The position numbers were made by a program, and so were the translations under genes. From assembly GCF_000143765.1 (NCBI RefSeq), contig NZ_GL379770.1, positions 744,001 through 808,000 on the forward strand: a stretch of 64,000 bases of DNA, given 5' to 3'. Of the stretch, positions 54,374-63,990 are shown piece by piece. Numbering within the stretch: position 1 is the first letter of the stretch; each line of letters opens with the position of its first letter. Source of the DNA: Sphingobacterium spiritivorum ATCC 33861 (GTDB lineage Bacteria > Bacteroidota > Bacteroidia > Sphingobacteriales > Sphingobacteriaceae). The notes beneath the pieces are model-generated. The model was not told the origin of the DNA. It searched no databases and saw nothing but the letters and a program-made list of their open reading frames with translations.

Positions 54374-55222
54374 TTATTTGCCTTCATCAGTCTGAAAATT
54401 ATTTTTTACGAATGTTGTGAATGAAACAGGTGGACGCCCCAGTACTTTTTCAATTCCATCACCAATATTTGCATTTCTGCCATCGAGTATTTCCGCAAAC
54501 GCTCCGATCATATGAGTGGCAAGGTCTTGAGGTAAACCATGTTTTACCAGAAGCTCATAATAATTGTCCGCATCTGCATGTATATAGCGGACCGGTTTTC
54601 CTTTAGCTGCACCTATTATCTGTACCGCTTCCTCAAAACTGTATAGTGTAGAACCTGTCACTTCGTAAATGTGATGGTCATGTTTGTCATCAATCAGACA
54701 CTGAACGATTACGTCTGACAGATCTTCCAGATCTACAAAAGGTTCTTTCACCTTGTCTGCCATAAAAGTAAGTTCGCCATGCTGTATACCAGCTGCAAAA
54801 TGACCTTCTGTAAAATTCTGATTGAACCATGCGGATCGGACTATTGTCCACTTTAATCCTGAATTTCTTATAGCATCTTCACATTCTACAACAGATTGCT
54901 GTCCTCTTCCTGAAAGAAGAACCAATCTGGTGACACCCATTTCCACTGATTTTTCAGTTAACTCCTTGATCTCTGTATACGCTTCTGGCATGGAAGTATC
55001 CGGATGAACAATGTATATACTGTCAATATCTGTTAAAGCTGCCTCCCATGTTGAGATATCTTTCCACTCAAATATGCGGACATCTGCCTGAGCTGTGTTC
55101 CCTTTGCGAACTGTAGAAAATGTAGGATAATTCAGTTCCCTTAGTTTGCGGACTACACGGCTTCCGTTTTTACCCGACCCGCCGATAACTAAGATTGTCT
55201 TATTGTTTTTTGTGACTTCCAT
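54374..55222 (-). CDS. NmrA/QOR2-like NAD(P)-binding oxidoreductase
   Basis: About 282 aa. The Rossmann start is ILVIGGSGKNGSRVVRKL (NAD(P)-binding GxSGxxG), followed by IYIVHPD, LVLLSGRGQQ and a C-terminal substrate region GRPPVSFTTFVKNN, typical of the NmrA/azoreductase-like (QorB/YtfG) atypical short-chain dehydrogenases. The ATG at 55222 gives the natural N-terminus; the frame continues to 55252. It is divergent from an HxlR regulator gene with a quinone-sensor-type operator between them, so it may be a quinone or electrophile reductase under that regulator. Confidence 0.88.
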   Translation of the reverse strand: MEVTKNNKTILVIGGSGKNGSRVVRKLRELNYPTFSTVRKGNTAQADVRIFEWKDISTWEAALTDIDSIYIVHPDTSMPEAYTEIKELTEKSVEMGVTRLVLLSGRGQQSVVECEDAIRNSGLKWTIVRSAWFNQNFTEGHFAAGIQHGELTFMADKVKEPFVDLEDLSDVIVQCLIDDKHDHHIYEVTGSTLYSFEEAVQIIGAAKGKPVRYIHADADNYYELLVKHGLPQDLATHMIGAFAEILDGRNANIGDGIEKVLGRPPVSFTTFVKNNFQTDEGK

Positions 55223-55283
55223 ATTGATCATGATTTTTATTGTGCCGAACAAAAATATAGTTTTAACTTGCTGATCAATCGGG

Positions 55284-55303
55284 TACTATAACAGAGTATA
55301 GTA
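55284..55303. promoter_or_regulatory. Operator for HxlR-type regulator
   Basis: TACT-N7-AGTA at 55284-55298 exactly matches the consensus reported for YodB/CatR-type HxlR repressors. It is embedded in a perfect 7-6-7 inverted repeat TACTATA-N6-TATAGTA (55284-55303). It ends two bases before the HxlR start codon and lies 61 bases before the NmrA-like start. Confidence 0.65.
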
Positions 55304-55305
55304 AT

Positions 55306-55677
55306 ATGGAACACAGTCAAATTGAACATACGGATTGTCCTCTACAGTCATCGAGGACATTAATGCTTATAAAAGATGCATTGGATACTATTCAGGGAAA
55401 ATGGAGGATACGTATAATAGCTGTCTTACTGGATGGTCCGAAGCGTTTTAGAGAACTTTCAACAGAACTTGAGACGATTACAGACAGAATGCTTTCTCTG
55501 GAATTGAAAAATCTGGAAATAAATATGCTAATCTCTAAAAAAATAAAATCCAGATATCGTACGGAAATGGAATATGAGCTTACACGTCACGGGTATACAC
55601 TTAAACCATTGATCAGTGAACTGATTGCCTGGGGAGACTTGCATCGATCGAAAATAACCGAAAAGCTTATAAAATAA
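55306..55677 (+). CDS. HxlR-family transcriptional regulator with N-terminal redox Cys
   Basis: 123-aa winged-helix repressor. The family core IQGKWRIRIIAVLLDGPKRFREL is followed by ITDRMLSLELKNLE and YELTRHGYTL. Cys11 followed by Pro near the N-terminus matches the conserved sensing Cys of YodB/QorR-type members. The start codon lies immediately after the TACT-N7-AGTA operator, so autorepression is likely. The divergent NmrA-like gene is the probable target. Confidence 0.92.
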   Translation: MEHSQIEHTDCPLQSSRTLMLIKDALDTIQGKWRIRIIAVLLDGPKRFRELSTELETITDRMLSLELKNLEINMLISKKIKSRYRTEMEYELTRHGYTLKPLISELIAWGDLHRSKITEKLIK

Positions 55678-55743
55678 TAAGGTTATAGTACAGCTGGAGT
55701 AATATAGCGTTAATAAAGGTGGAGTAAAGTAGCTTTAAAATAA

Positions 55744-55784
55744 AATTCCCTGCATTTTTTGTTATTAAAAGAATGAAGGGAATT
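55744..55784. terminator. Bidirectional intrinsic terminator
   Basis: AATTCCCT (55744-55751) pairs with AGGGAATT (55777-55784), and the CATT...AATG interior extends the stem. It separates the convergent hxlR and helicase genes. Confidence 0.65.
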
Positions 55785-55805
55785 AATATATAAGTAGAAG
55801 ATAGG

Positions 55806-57062
55806 TTAATCTTTTGTTTTGAATTTACCTCTTCTGAATGGTTTTTTACTGGCACCCGATCGGGCTTTGCTTCTGTTTTTGTCCGTACCAGGTTTCTTAG
55901 CCGCTTGTCCGGGTTTCTTCGGAGAGATGTGTAAGCTGTAAGGTTGATCTTCGACTCTTGGTATTTCCATACGAATGGATTTTTCAATATCCAGCAGATA
56001 AGCGTATTCTTCATCATCACAGAATGAAATTGCTTTTCCGTCCTTTCCGGCACGTCCGGTACGACCTATACGGTGTACATAAGATTCCGGGATATTGGGA
56101 AGATCAAAGTTAATCACATAAGAAAGATCATCGATATCAATCCCTCTGGCTGCGATGTCTGTAGCTACCAATACGCGAAGTTTGCGGTCTTTGAAATTAT
56201 TCAGTGCATTTTGTCTGGCCGATTGTGATTTGTTACCATGGATAGCCGCAGCTTGTATACCCTGTTTTGCCAGATCTTTAGCAATTCGGTCAGCACCATG
56301 TTTCGTTCTGGAGAATACCAGCGTATGTTCAATATTTTCGGATTTGAGCAGATGCGTAAGCAGGTGACGTTTGTCTGATTTGCTGACAAAATAAACGGAC
56401 TGCTGTATTTTTTCTGCGGTGGTAGATTCCGGAGTTACTTCTACTTTACTTGGATCTTCCAGAATATGGGATGCCAGTTTTTGAATCTCTGCAGGCATTG
56501 TTGCTGAAAACAACAAGGTCTGTCTTTTTTTCGGAATAATAGAGATCACCTTTTTAACATCATGGATAAATCCCATGTCCAACATTCTGTCCGCTTCATC
56601 CAGTACGAAATACTCGAGTTGTTTGAGGTCTATAAACCCCTGATTATACAGGTCCAGTAAGCGTCCAGGAGTCGCAATCAGGATGTCGATTCCTTTTCTT
56701 AAGGCATCACGCTGCGGTTGCTGCCCGACACCACCGTATATAACCAGGTTACGGATCGGCAATTCTTTAGAGTATGCATCAAAATTTTCTTTGATCTGTA
56801 TCGCTAACTCACGTGTAGGAGTCAGTACTAAAGTTCGTATTCTTTTTTGAGCCGTTTTTTCTTTGGAATAAGTCAGCATCTGCAGGATTGGGATGGCAAA
56901 AGCTGCTGTTTTTCCCGTTCCCGTCTGCGCGCAGGCCAGAAGATCTTTACGCTGAAAGATGATAGGGATTGCTTGTTCCTGAATAGGTGTGGGATTCTGA
57001 TATCCTGAAGCGTCCAGTGCCTTCAGAATGGGTGCTATAAGTTTTAAATCTTTAAATTGCAA
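55806..57062 (-). CDS. DEAD-box RNA helicase (RhlE-like)
   Basis: About 418-aa ATP-dependent RNA helicase. Motifs in order: Q motif ([14 protein letters not shown]), motif I AQTGTGKT, Ia [25 protein letters not shown], the HRIGRTGR motif VI. A Lys/Arg-rich C-terminal tail ([19 protein letters not shown]) could bind RNA. No ATG occurs near the N-terminus; a TTG at 57062 gives [13 protein letters not shown], the usual start of this family, while another TTG at 57113 would add 17 residues. Likely acts in RNA structure remodelling or ribosome assembly. Confidence 0.93.
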   Translation of the reverse strand: MQFKDLKLIAPILKALDASGYQNPTPIQEQAIPIIFQRKDLLACAQTGTGKTAAFAIPILQMLTYSKEKTAQKRIRTLVLTPTRELAIQIKENFDAYSKELPIRNLVIYGGVGQQPQRDALRKGIDILIATPGRLLDLYNQGFIDLKQLEYFVLDEADRMLDMGFIHDVKKVISIIPKKRQTLLFSATMPAEIQKLASHILEDPSKVEVTPESTTAEKIQQSVYFVSKSDKRHLLTHLLKSENIEHTLVFSRTKHGADRIAKDLAKQGIQAAAIHGNKSQSARQNALNNFKDRKLRVLVATDIAARGIDIDDLSYVINFDLPNIPESYVHRIGRTGRAGKDGKAISFCDDEEYAYLLDIEKSIRMEIPRVEDQPYSLHISPKKPGQAAKKPGTDKNRSKARSGASKKPFRRGKFKTKD

Positions 57063-57222
57063 ATTGTTGAATTTTATAATGCTGACTTTTTTGTCAGTAT
57101 CAATCAGCTGCAAAGGTAGTTAAAAGAATAACTGTTTTTTGTTTTAAATAAAAATGTAATTTTGGTTCAATTTTTTTGAGACTAATAATCAGCAACATTG
57201 CTGTATTCCCCAGACGGTAATT

Positions 57223-58530
57223 ATGAAACATTTTTTTAGAAATATAGCTATCCTTGTCCTTTTAGGAGGAATGCTCTCCTGTCAGGAACAATCGCATATT
57301 GCACTTGTTGTGATCAATCCTCAGGACAGTACTGCACAAACTGTGGTACGTTCGATGACAAATGATCTGGATACACTGGTAACAGTCTTTAACCCTTCAT
57401 ATTCACCCTTCCTGCAAGAGAATACTACCTTCCGTGTTTCAGAAACCCATACCACAGATATAATAGGGGCATTGTTGTCGGGACGTAAAGCTAATGTTGC
57501 ATATGTAGGCGGTTTCAATACAGAAAGAGGAGCATTAAGTGAACGGTTAACAGCAAATGGCATTGCTGTACTTGGGCAGCAGCCTCTTGTGGCAGGCAGG
57601 CAGAGTATGCAGTATCTCCAAAATATGTATCGTTCGGCAGCAGAGACAAAAGCGCTGATTTACGATATGGTTCCTGCACGGTTTTACGAAGAAGCTGTTA
57701 TTGTCAAAGCCTTATTGACGCAACAGGAATTTTCAGGCGGACTGATTGCAGGTTCTGAAGATACCCCTGCAATTGTTATGACAAGACACCTGAATTTTGT
57801 AGAGTGGAAAGATGGGAATATGATCCAAAGACCAGTCTGGTTTTTTGATGTAAATAAGCAGGGAGACGGATTTTCGGGTCTTGCTCCTTATCTTGATCTT
57901 GTTAACTGGATTACTTTGCCGGAACAAAATCTGGATTATGCAGCAGATGTGAAGTTGTTAAAGTCCAGAAAATGGCCTGCATTGCTGAACAGGTATGAAT
58001 TTGCCAATCTGACCGGACAGCAATCCTATCCTGATGAACTGAAAACGTATATCAATCCGTACAATGAGTTGGCTGTCTCTTCAAATGCAGAAATTCGTTA
58101 TCTGCTTCAGGGCAAGGCCGTCTCTGTTGCGGTGGATTGGGATTATGATTCTGAAGAAAAAAGAGGTGATACTTTTGAAGGCATACTGCAGGCTGTTAAT
58201 TTTACTGTTGAAGTCAAATCAGAAGATCGCCGTAACATCATTTACATAACACCTAAAGAATCAGCAGACAAGCAGGTTTTTGAGAAAAAACTTCAGGAAA
58301 TTCTTGCTAAGACCGGTATTCAGGCTGTTAATTTTGAACGGACAGCTGAGGGCAGGTATAAGATCTTATTACCGGAAGGGATTAACAGGAATCCGGATAA
58401 GTATATGGCAAGTTCTGTCAGAACTTTTGTCGATTATTATAAAAAAGGTGTTATTCCTGAGTGGGAAACATCTTTTATACTGGCTAAATATCAATTGATA
58501 TCCGATGCTGCAAAGCAGTTAACGCCTTAA
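57223..58530 (+). CDS. Lipoprotein of unknown function
   Basis: 435 aa. Signal peptide ends in the lipobox LLGGMLSC (Cys near residue 20). I recognise no family. The sequence has alternating strands and helices, for example HIALVVINPQDS, NVAYVGGFNTERGALSERL, and a C-terminal pair of small domains near residues 310-400 with VEVKSEDRRNIIYITPKES and YKILLPEGINRNPDKY. No catalytic motif stands out. The N-terminal half vaguely resembles periplasmic binding folds but that is weak. It is monocistronic with a strong terminator. Confidence 0.75.
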   Translation: MKHFFRNIAILVLLGGMLSCQEQSHIALVVINPQDSTAQTVVRSMTNDLDTLVTVFNPSYSPFLQENTTFRVSETHTTDIIGALLSGRKANVAYVGGFNTERGALSERLTANGIAVLGQQPLVAGRQSMQYLQNMYRSAAETKALIYDMVPARFYEEAVIVKALLTQQEFSGGLIAGSEDTPAIVMTRHLNFVEWKDGNMIQRPVWFFDVNKQGDGFSGLAPYLDLVNWITLPEQNLDYAADVKLLKSRKWPALLNRYEFANLTGQQSYPDELKTYINPYNELAVSSNAEIRYLLQGKAVSVAVDWDYDSEEKRGDTFEGILQAVNFTVEVKSEDRRNIIYITPKESADKQVFEKKLQEILAKTGIQAVNFERTAEGRYKILLPEGINRNPDKYMASSVRTFVDYYKKGVIPEWETSFILAKYQLISDAAKQLTP

Positions 58531-58535
58531 CTAAA

Positions 58536-58565
58536 AATAGCGCGGGTTATCTGTCCCGCGCTATT
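58536..58565. terminator. Bidirectional intrinsic terminator
   Basis: A perfect 11-bp GC-rich stem (AATAGCGCGGG / CCCGCGCTATT) with an 8-base loop lies between the convergent lipoprotein and DUF819 genes. Confidence 0.85.
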
Positions 58566-58596
58566 CTTAGTTAAATATTTGTATTGAATCTCAGCT

Positions 58597-59868
58597 TTAC
58601 TGAAATAATCCGGAGACATATTGCATAAGCAGACCACAGATATAACCTCCATATGTGCCGACAGCGTAACCCAGCACCGCAAGTAGAACACCTACAGGAG
58701 CTAAGTATTTGTTAAATGCTGCCGCTACAACAGGAGCAGATGCTGCTCCGCCGATATTCGCCTGACTGGCAACAGCCACATAAAAGAAGGGTGCCTTTAT
58801 TATTTTCGCAACCCCCAGCATGAGAATAATATGGATCAGTATCCACACGACTCCTACTAAAAAGAATACAGGGTTGTCCAGTAATGCCTTGATGTCCATT
58901 TTCATGCCGATGGTAGCGACCAGAACATAGAGCAGTATAGATCCCATATTGGAAGCACCATAATTCTCAAGCTTTCGTGCTCTTGTAAAGGAAAGAACCA
59001 TTCCTATAGTGGTCGCCACAATAATAACCCAGAACGTAATACTCGTCAGGGAATACTGTTCAGAAGCCGGCCAGGTTTCTTTAAACCAGGGACCGATAAA
59101 ATTACCCAACAGGTGAGCAAGTCCGGTTCCGGCAAATCCTACACCTAATACGGTAAACCATTGGGCTACCGATACATCTTTGACTCTTTCCGCCAGGTGA
59201 ATAGATTCCAGTCTTCGTTCAAGATTTTTGAGTGATGAGGTGTCGGCTTTGAAAAAAGCATCTATCTTTTCGGATTTTTGAGCACCATAGATCAATAATC
59301 CCATCCAGATACTGGATATTAATACATCTACTGCTACCATTTGTCCGAATAATGATTCCGAAGAACCGAAAACTTTAAACATGGCTGCCTGATTGGCACT
59401 TCCTCCGATCCAGCTCCCTGCAATAGCTGCGAAACCTCTCCAGGTCTCTTCTCCGTTGAAATGCAGAATGGACGGAAATACACTTCCGATCAATGCAATA
59501 GCAATAGGGCCTCCTATAATAATACCGATCGCTCCTGTAAAAAACATAATCAGCGATTTGCTCCCCAATTGTTTAAGGCCCTGAATGTCGATACCAATAG
59601 TAAAGAATATCAAACTGGTAGGAAGCAAATAGGTAGAAGCCATTTCATCCAGTTGAGACACTTCTCCGTTGATGATATTAAAAGAATTCAGAAGTGCTGG
59701 TACAAAGTAACACAGCACAAGGGAAGGACAATATTTGTAAAACTTAGCCCAAAAGCCTCCCTTTTTACTGGAAGTATAAAAGATAAAACCAAGAATTCCC
59801 ATTAATAAGCCGAAAACAACAGCATCATTGGTAATAAGTGGTTGTACAATTGGTAATTTTTCTTCCAT
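58597..59868 (-). CDS. DUF819 family integral membrane protein
   Basis: 423 aa with about ten to eleven transmembrane segments. The N-terminal PLITNDAVVFGLLMGILGFIF, the loop ETWRGFAAIAGSWIGGSANQAAMF and the C-terminal SQANIGGAASAPVVAAAF are typical of DUF819, whose inverted-repeat architecture suggests a secondary transporter. Substrate unknown. It has its own promoter region of about 180 bases divergent from the Gfo/Idh/MocA genes. Confidence 0.9.
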   Translation of the reverse strand: MEEKLPIVQPLITNDAVVFGLLMGILGFIFYTSSKKGGFWAKFYKYCPSLVLCYFVPALLNSFNIINGEVSQLDEMASTYLLPTSLIFFTIGIDIQGLKQLGSKSLIMFFTGAIGIIIGGPIAIALIGSVFPSILHFNGEETWRGFAAIAGSWIGGSANQAAMFKVFGSSESLFGQMVAVDVLISSIWMGLLIYGAQKSEKIDAFFKADTSSLKNLERRLESIHLAERVKDVSVAQWFTVLGVGFAGTGLAHLLGNFIGPWFKETWPASEQYSLTSITFWVIIVATTIGMVLSFTRARKLENYGASNMGSILLYVLVATIGMKMDIKALLDNPVFFLVGVVWILIHIILMLGVAKIIKAPFFYVAVASQANIGGAASAPVVAAAFNKYLAPVGVLLAVLGYAVGTYGGYICGLLMQYVSGLFQ

Positions 59869-60052
59869 AGTTGTTTAGAATTGATGATTAGTGGGGTGAA
59901 GTTATGTATTATTTGTAACTTATCCATTGATTTGATTTAAAAAATGCACAAAAACGCATTGCTGATTTGTAAAATTATAGTGATGGATATTTGAAATATA
60001 CCCGGCTTACTTTTTATGTAAGGTGAAAATTGTTAATTTTAGAGTTCTATAA

Positions 60053-61333
60053 ATGAATGAAATGAACCAGGACAGAAGAACCTTTATCAAACAAAGTGCG
60101 GTCGTGGCTGCATCACTTGCAGCAATTCCCCATCTGGGCTATGCTACTTCCGCAAAAAAGATCAAAGTCGGTTTGATCGGATGTGGCGGAAGAGGAACAG
60201 GGGCAGCTTCGCAGGCGTTGGCAGCAGATCCTCAGGTAGAAATAACGGCCCTGGCTGATATTTTTCCGGATCAGTTAGAACATGCGCTTACGACCCTTCG
60301 TGAAATAGATGCTGCGCGTGTCCATGTGGATGATAAAAATAAGTTTGTAGGGTTTGACGCTTATAAAAAACTTATAAATTCGGGCGTAGATGTTGTATTG
60401 CTGTGTTCGCCTCCAAATTTTCGTCCCGATCATCTGGAAGAAGCTGTGAAGGCGGGTAAGCATATCTTTTGTGAGAAACCTGTAGCCGTAGATATTCCGG
60501 GTATTCACCGGGTGAGTAAAGCAGTCGAGCTTGCGAAGCAGAAAAAACTCAATATTGTCTGTGGCTTTTGCTTTCGTTACTCTACTCCAAACCGGGAGAT
60601 TATCAAACAAGTAAGAGCAGGTAGCATTGGCGATGTTAAGGGGCTGTCTACTTTTCGTTACGGCGGAGAACTTACATTCAAAGACAGACAACCTTCCTGG
60701 AGTGATCTGGAGTTTCAGCTTCGCAACTGGTTGTTCTATACCCGTTATTCGGGAGATATGCTGGTGGAGCAAGCCATTCACAGCGTCGATTTTATGTCTT
60801 GGGTGATGAATGACGAATTGCCTAAACTGGTGACAGGCACCGGAGGAAGACAGGCTAAGCCATGGGATAAATTTGGCAATGTATATGATCATTATGCTGT
60901 AGAATATGCTTATGCAGGAGGATTGAAATCTTACCATTTCAGCAGACAGCAGAATGGGACTACATCACGTAACAGTGTTGATGTCATGGGGACTCAGGGG
61001 CAGGTAGATGTCAAACTGATGTCCAGTTATGAAGTATTGGGTGAACATCCTTGGAAATTCACAGGCAGACTCAACAATATGTATCAGACACAGCATGATG
61101 AACTGTTTGCTGCTATTCGTAACGGACAAGTGATCAATGACGGGGATTCAATGACCAAATCAACGCTGCTGGGAATCTGGGGAAGAACTGCGGCTTATAC
61201 CGGTAAAGCGATTACTTATGACGAGATAATGAATTCACAAGTCGTATTGGGTCCACATTCGGATGAATTTGACTGGAATATGAAAGTAGATCAATTACCT
61301 ATTCCCCGTCCGGGATTAACAACTTTTGGATAA
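60053..61333 (+). CDS. Gfo/Idh/MocA oxidoreductase with Tat signal
   Basis: 426 aa. The N-terminal NQDRRTFIKQSAVVAASLAAIP is a twin-arginine signal (RRTFIK), so the enzyme is exported folded with its NAD(P) cofactor. The Rossmann motif is VGLIGCGGRGTG, followed by the family's FCEKPVAVD. The C-terminal half is the Gfo/Idh-like alpha/beta domain with EQAIHSVDFMSW. A second oxidoreductase starts 17 bases downstream. A sugar or inositol dehydrogenase is likely; substrate unknown. Confidence 0.9.
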   Translation: MNEMNQDRRTFIKQSAVVAASLAAIPHLGYATSAKKIKVGLIGCGGRGTGAASQALAADPQVEITALADIFPDQLEHALTTLREIDAARVHVDDKNKFVGFDAYKKLINSGVDVVLLCSPPNFRPDHLEEAVKAGKHIFCEKPVAVDIPGIHRVSKAVELAKQKKLNIVCGFCFRYSTPNREIIKQVRAGSIGDVKGLSTFRYGGELTFKDRQPSWSDLEFQLRNWLFYTRYSGDMLVEQAIHSVDFMSWVMNDELPKLVTGTGGRQAKPWDKFGNVYDHYAVEYAYAGGLKSYHFSRQQNGTTSRNSVDVMGTQGQVDVKLMSSYEVLGEHPWKFTGRLNNMYQTQHDELFAAIRNGQVINDGDSMTKSTLLGIWGRTAAYTGKAITYDEIMNSQVVLGPHSDEFDWNMKVDQLPIPRPGLTTFG

Positions 61334-61350
61334 TATCTGAACAGATTTTC

Positions 61351-62424
61351 ATGCAAAAAATCAAAATATTAGTAGTAGGATGCGGTAATATGGGCGCATC
61401 TCATGCACAGGCTTATCATGAGCTTCCTGACTTTGAGATCGTCGGGCTGGTATCTCGCGGGGATAGTAAGAGGGAACTGAATGTAAGACTGAATGCCAGC
61501 TACCCTTTATATGAAGATTATGCAGAAGCTTTGGCCGATTCTAAGCCTGATGCAGTCTGTATTGCTACTTATCCGGATACACACGAGACATATGCCGTCA
61601 TGGCTTTTGATTCCGGAGCGCATGTGTTTATCGAAAAACCCCTTGCAGATACAGTTACCGGTGCAGAAAGAGTGATAGCAGCAGCTGAACGTTCCGGTAA
61701 AAAACTGGTCGTCGGCTATATTCTTCGCCACCATCCCTCATGGATCAAATTTATTGAAACCGGCAGGCAGATGGGATATCCGCTGGTTATGCGCATGAAT
61801 CTTAATCAGCAAAGTCAGGGCTATATGTGGGATGTCCATCGTAACCTCATGAAAAGTCTTAGTCCTATCGTGGACTGTGGAGTGCATTACATTGACGTGA
61901 TGTGCCAGCTTACAGACGCCAGGCCTGTACAGGTTTCGGCCATAGGAGCACGGCTTACAAATGATATTCCGGAAGATAATTATAACTACGGGCAGTTGCA
62001 GATTCGTTTTGATGATGGTAGCGTAGGCTGGTACGAAGCAGGTTGGGGGCCTATGATGAGTGAAACTGCTTTTTTTGTAAAGGATGTGATCGGGCCTCTG
62101 GGTTGTGTATCGATTGTGGCTAATGAAGCGTCTGGTAGCGGGCATTCGGATAGTGTGGCCTCTCATACACGCACGGAATCCCTGCGCATTCATCATGCAG
62201 CTATTGATGATCAAAATAAATTTGTTCGTAAAGATGAATGGATACATCTGGAAGACGAACCCGATCATCAGGAACTCTGCAACAGAGAACAACTTTTCTT
62301 TTTAAAAGCTATACGTGAAAATCCGGATCTGAGTAAATCCATGCAAGATGCCCTGAATAGTTTACGCATTGCTATTGCCTGCGATGAATCCGTCAAGACA
62401 GGTCAGATGGTAAGTTTGCTGTAA
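61351..62424 (+). CDS. Gfo/Idh/MocA oxidoreductase, cytoplasmic
   Basis: 357 aa without a signal peptide. Rossmann motif LVVGCGNMGASHAQAYHEL at the start, VFIEKPLADT with the family Lys, and the His-containing VDCGVHYIDVMCQL. It is 17 bases after the Tat-exported paralog, so the pair forms an operon and may act on the same carbohydrate on both sides of the inner membrane. Substrate unknown. Confidence 0.92.
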   Translation: MQKIKILVVGCGNMGASHAQAYHELPDFEIVGLVSRGDSKRELNVRLNASYPLYEDYAEALADSKPDAVCIATYPDTHETYAVMAFDSGAHVFIEKPLADTVTGAERVIAAAERSGKKLVVGYILRHHPSWIKFIETGRQMGYPLVMRMNLNQQSQGYMWDVHRNLMKSLSPIVDCGVHYIDVMCQLTDARPVQVSAIGARLTNDIPEDNYNYGQLQIRFDDGSVGWYEAGWGPMMSETAFFVKDVIGPLGCVSIVANEASGSGHSDSVASHTRTESLRIHHAAIDDQNKFVRKDEWIHLEDEPDHQELCNREQLFFLKAIRENPDLSKSMQDALNSLRIAIACDESVKTGQMVSLL

Positions 62425-62647
62425 GTATTATTTTCCCTGACTCGCTACTTTAAGCAAAGGATTTATAAAATGTACAGTGATTATTGTCTGATGTTTGTTG
62501 AGAGGCATGTACTTATAGATCATAATGACAAGATTTAGCCGGATGCCGGGCTACTTTCTTATCGTCATCAATGCTATTTTTCAACATTGTAATTTTTTTT
62601 GATCAATTGGTCTGTAATTTGTTAAAGAAAGATTGTATTAACTTGTT

Positions 62648-63940
62648 TTGATGATGAAAATTTCCATATCTGTATTATTCCTTCTGTTCTTATCCCAAAT
62701 AAATACGCAGGCACAGACTGATGTGTGGCAAATTCATCTTGAAGCAAAAGGTACAAAACCTGCTGAATGGTGGACTGCACGCACAGGACAGTATGTGGCT
62801 GAATTTGAACAAAATATTGCAGAAGCATTCTATCCGGAATCAAAACCTGCAGATTTTAAAGAAAAAATCTGGATATCCAAAGACAAATCCAGGGTTATAA
62901 AAGGAAAGGACGAAGCTCAGTTTATGTACATATATCCTAAAAAGGAAGTATACGCTTTCCAAAAGGGAGATGATATCATTACAAAAGACGCTTTGCCGGA
63001 TCCGTATCGTATCATCAAAGCTGCGGATGTGAAGAATATAGGAGATGATGTGAGCTACCTGATTATTTCTCCCTCAGATGAAGTACGGGATATACAGGGA
63101 TATGCCTGTCAGAAATATAAACTAAATTTTGGACAGCACGGATTCGGAGAGGTAAATTATCAGGTGTGGTGTGCCAAAGAGATTCCGGCCTATGCGAGTG
63201 ATAATCTTCCTTTTGCCAATCATCTGCCGGGAGCGATCCTGCAGTTTGATCTGGACGGACAGGACTCTACCGTAGGATTTGCAGCCACTAAAGTGGAGAG
63301 GATGAGTGCTAATCCGTCTTATTTTGAATTGCCTTCTGAAATGGAAATCGTTGATGTACAGGATACAGGTAACGGATTGTCTTCAGGAGGAGAATTGTTA
63401 GCGGTCTTCAAAAGCGGTCTGCAGCTTGAGGAAGCTGTACAATGGTTTCCGGATAACCGGGATGGAAATGTTGTCATAGGATTAAAGAAGAAGAGCGGAG
63501 AGATCCTGTTACCTGCCAATTATCAGACCATAGAAAATATAACAGAAGACGTTGCCGCCGTGACAGATCTGGATCAAAAATATTGGTTGGTACGTAAAGA
63601 CGGTAAAGTGCTTAATACATCCGGATATAATCATTTTCAACCTGTGAATGATCAGGTATACTCGTATCAGATCGATACCAATTTCGGACTGGCTGATATT
63701 GGAGGTAAGGTGCTTATTGACAGTCTGGAAGATATGCAACCCCTCAATTCAGAATATGTATTTGCGAAGAAAGACGGCCAGTATGGCGTTATAGATCTGG
63801 ATGGTAAGTTTATCGTTAAACCTTCTTATCAGTCTGTAAAGTGGAATGCGGCAGGTGAGCTGAATCTTGTTGAAAAAGAAGGTGAAAAAAAGGCGACTAC
63901 CATTTCTGCATCCGACTTTATCGGTAGCTTTATAAAGTAG
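62648..63940 (+). CDS. Secreted WG-repeat protein with GLPGLI-like N-terminal part
   Basis: 430 aa. Signal peptide to about residue 23 (NTQAQT). Residues 30-220 resemble the GLPGLI-type region: DIQGYACQKYKLNFGQHGFGEVNYQVWCAKEIP. The C-terminal third carries WG-type repeats, best seen in FGLADIGGKVLIDSLEDM and QYGVIDLDGKFIVKPSYQ. Function unknown; WG repeats usually serve in surface or periplasmic binding. The 223-base gap before it holds no feature I recognise. Confidence 0.75.
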   Translation: MMMKISISVLFLLFLSQINTQAQTDVWQIHLEAKGTKPAEWWTARTGQYVAEFEQNIAEAFYPESKPADFKEKIWISKDKSRVIKGKDEAQFMYIYPKKEVYAFQKGDDIITKDALPDPYRIIKAADVKNIGDDVSYLIISPSDEVRDIQGYACQKYKLNFGQHGFGEVNYQVWCAKEIPAYASDNLPFANHLPGAILQFDLDGQDSTVGFAATKVERMSANPSYFELPSEMEIVDVQDTGNGLSSGGELLAVFKSGLQLEEAVQWFPDNRDGNVVIGLKKKSGEILLPANYQTIENITEDVAAVTDLDQKYWLVRKDGKVLNTSGYNHFQPVNDQVYSYQIDTNFGLADIGGKVLIDSLEDMQPLNSEYVFAKKDGQYGVIDLDGKFIVKPSYQSVKWNAAGELNLVEKEGEKKATTISASDFIGSFIK

Positions 63941-63954
63941 GAATGCTGGAGGAA

Positions 63955-63990
63955 GCTGAACGGTTTTAAAAAATGTCAGCGCTTTTTATT
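63955..63990 (+). terminator. Possible terminator of the WG-repeat gene
   Basis: GCTGA (63955-63959) pairs with TCAGC (63976-63980), followed by GCTTTTTATT. The stem is short. Confidence 0.35.
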
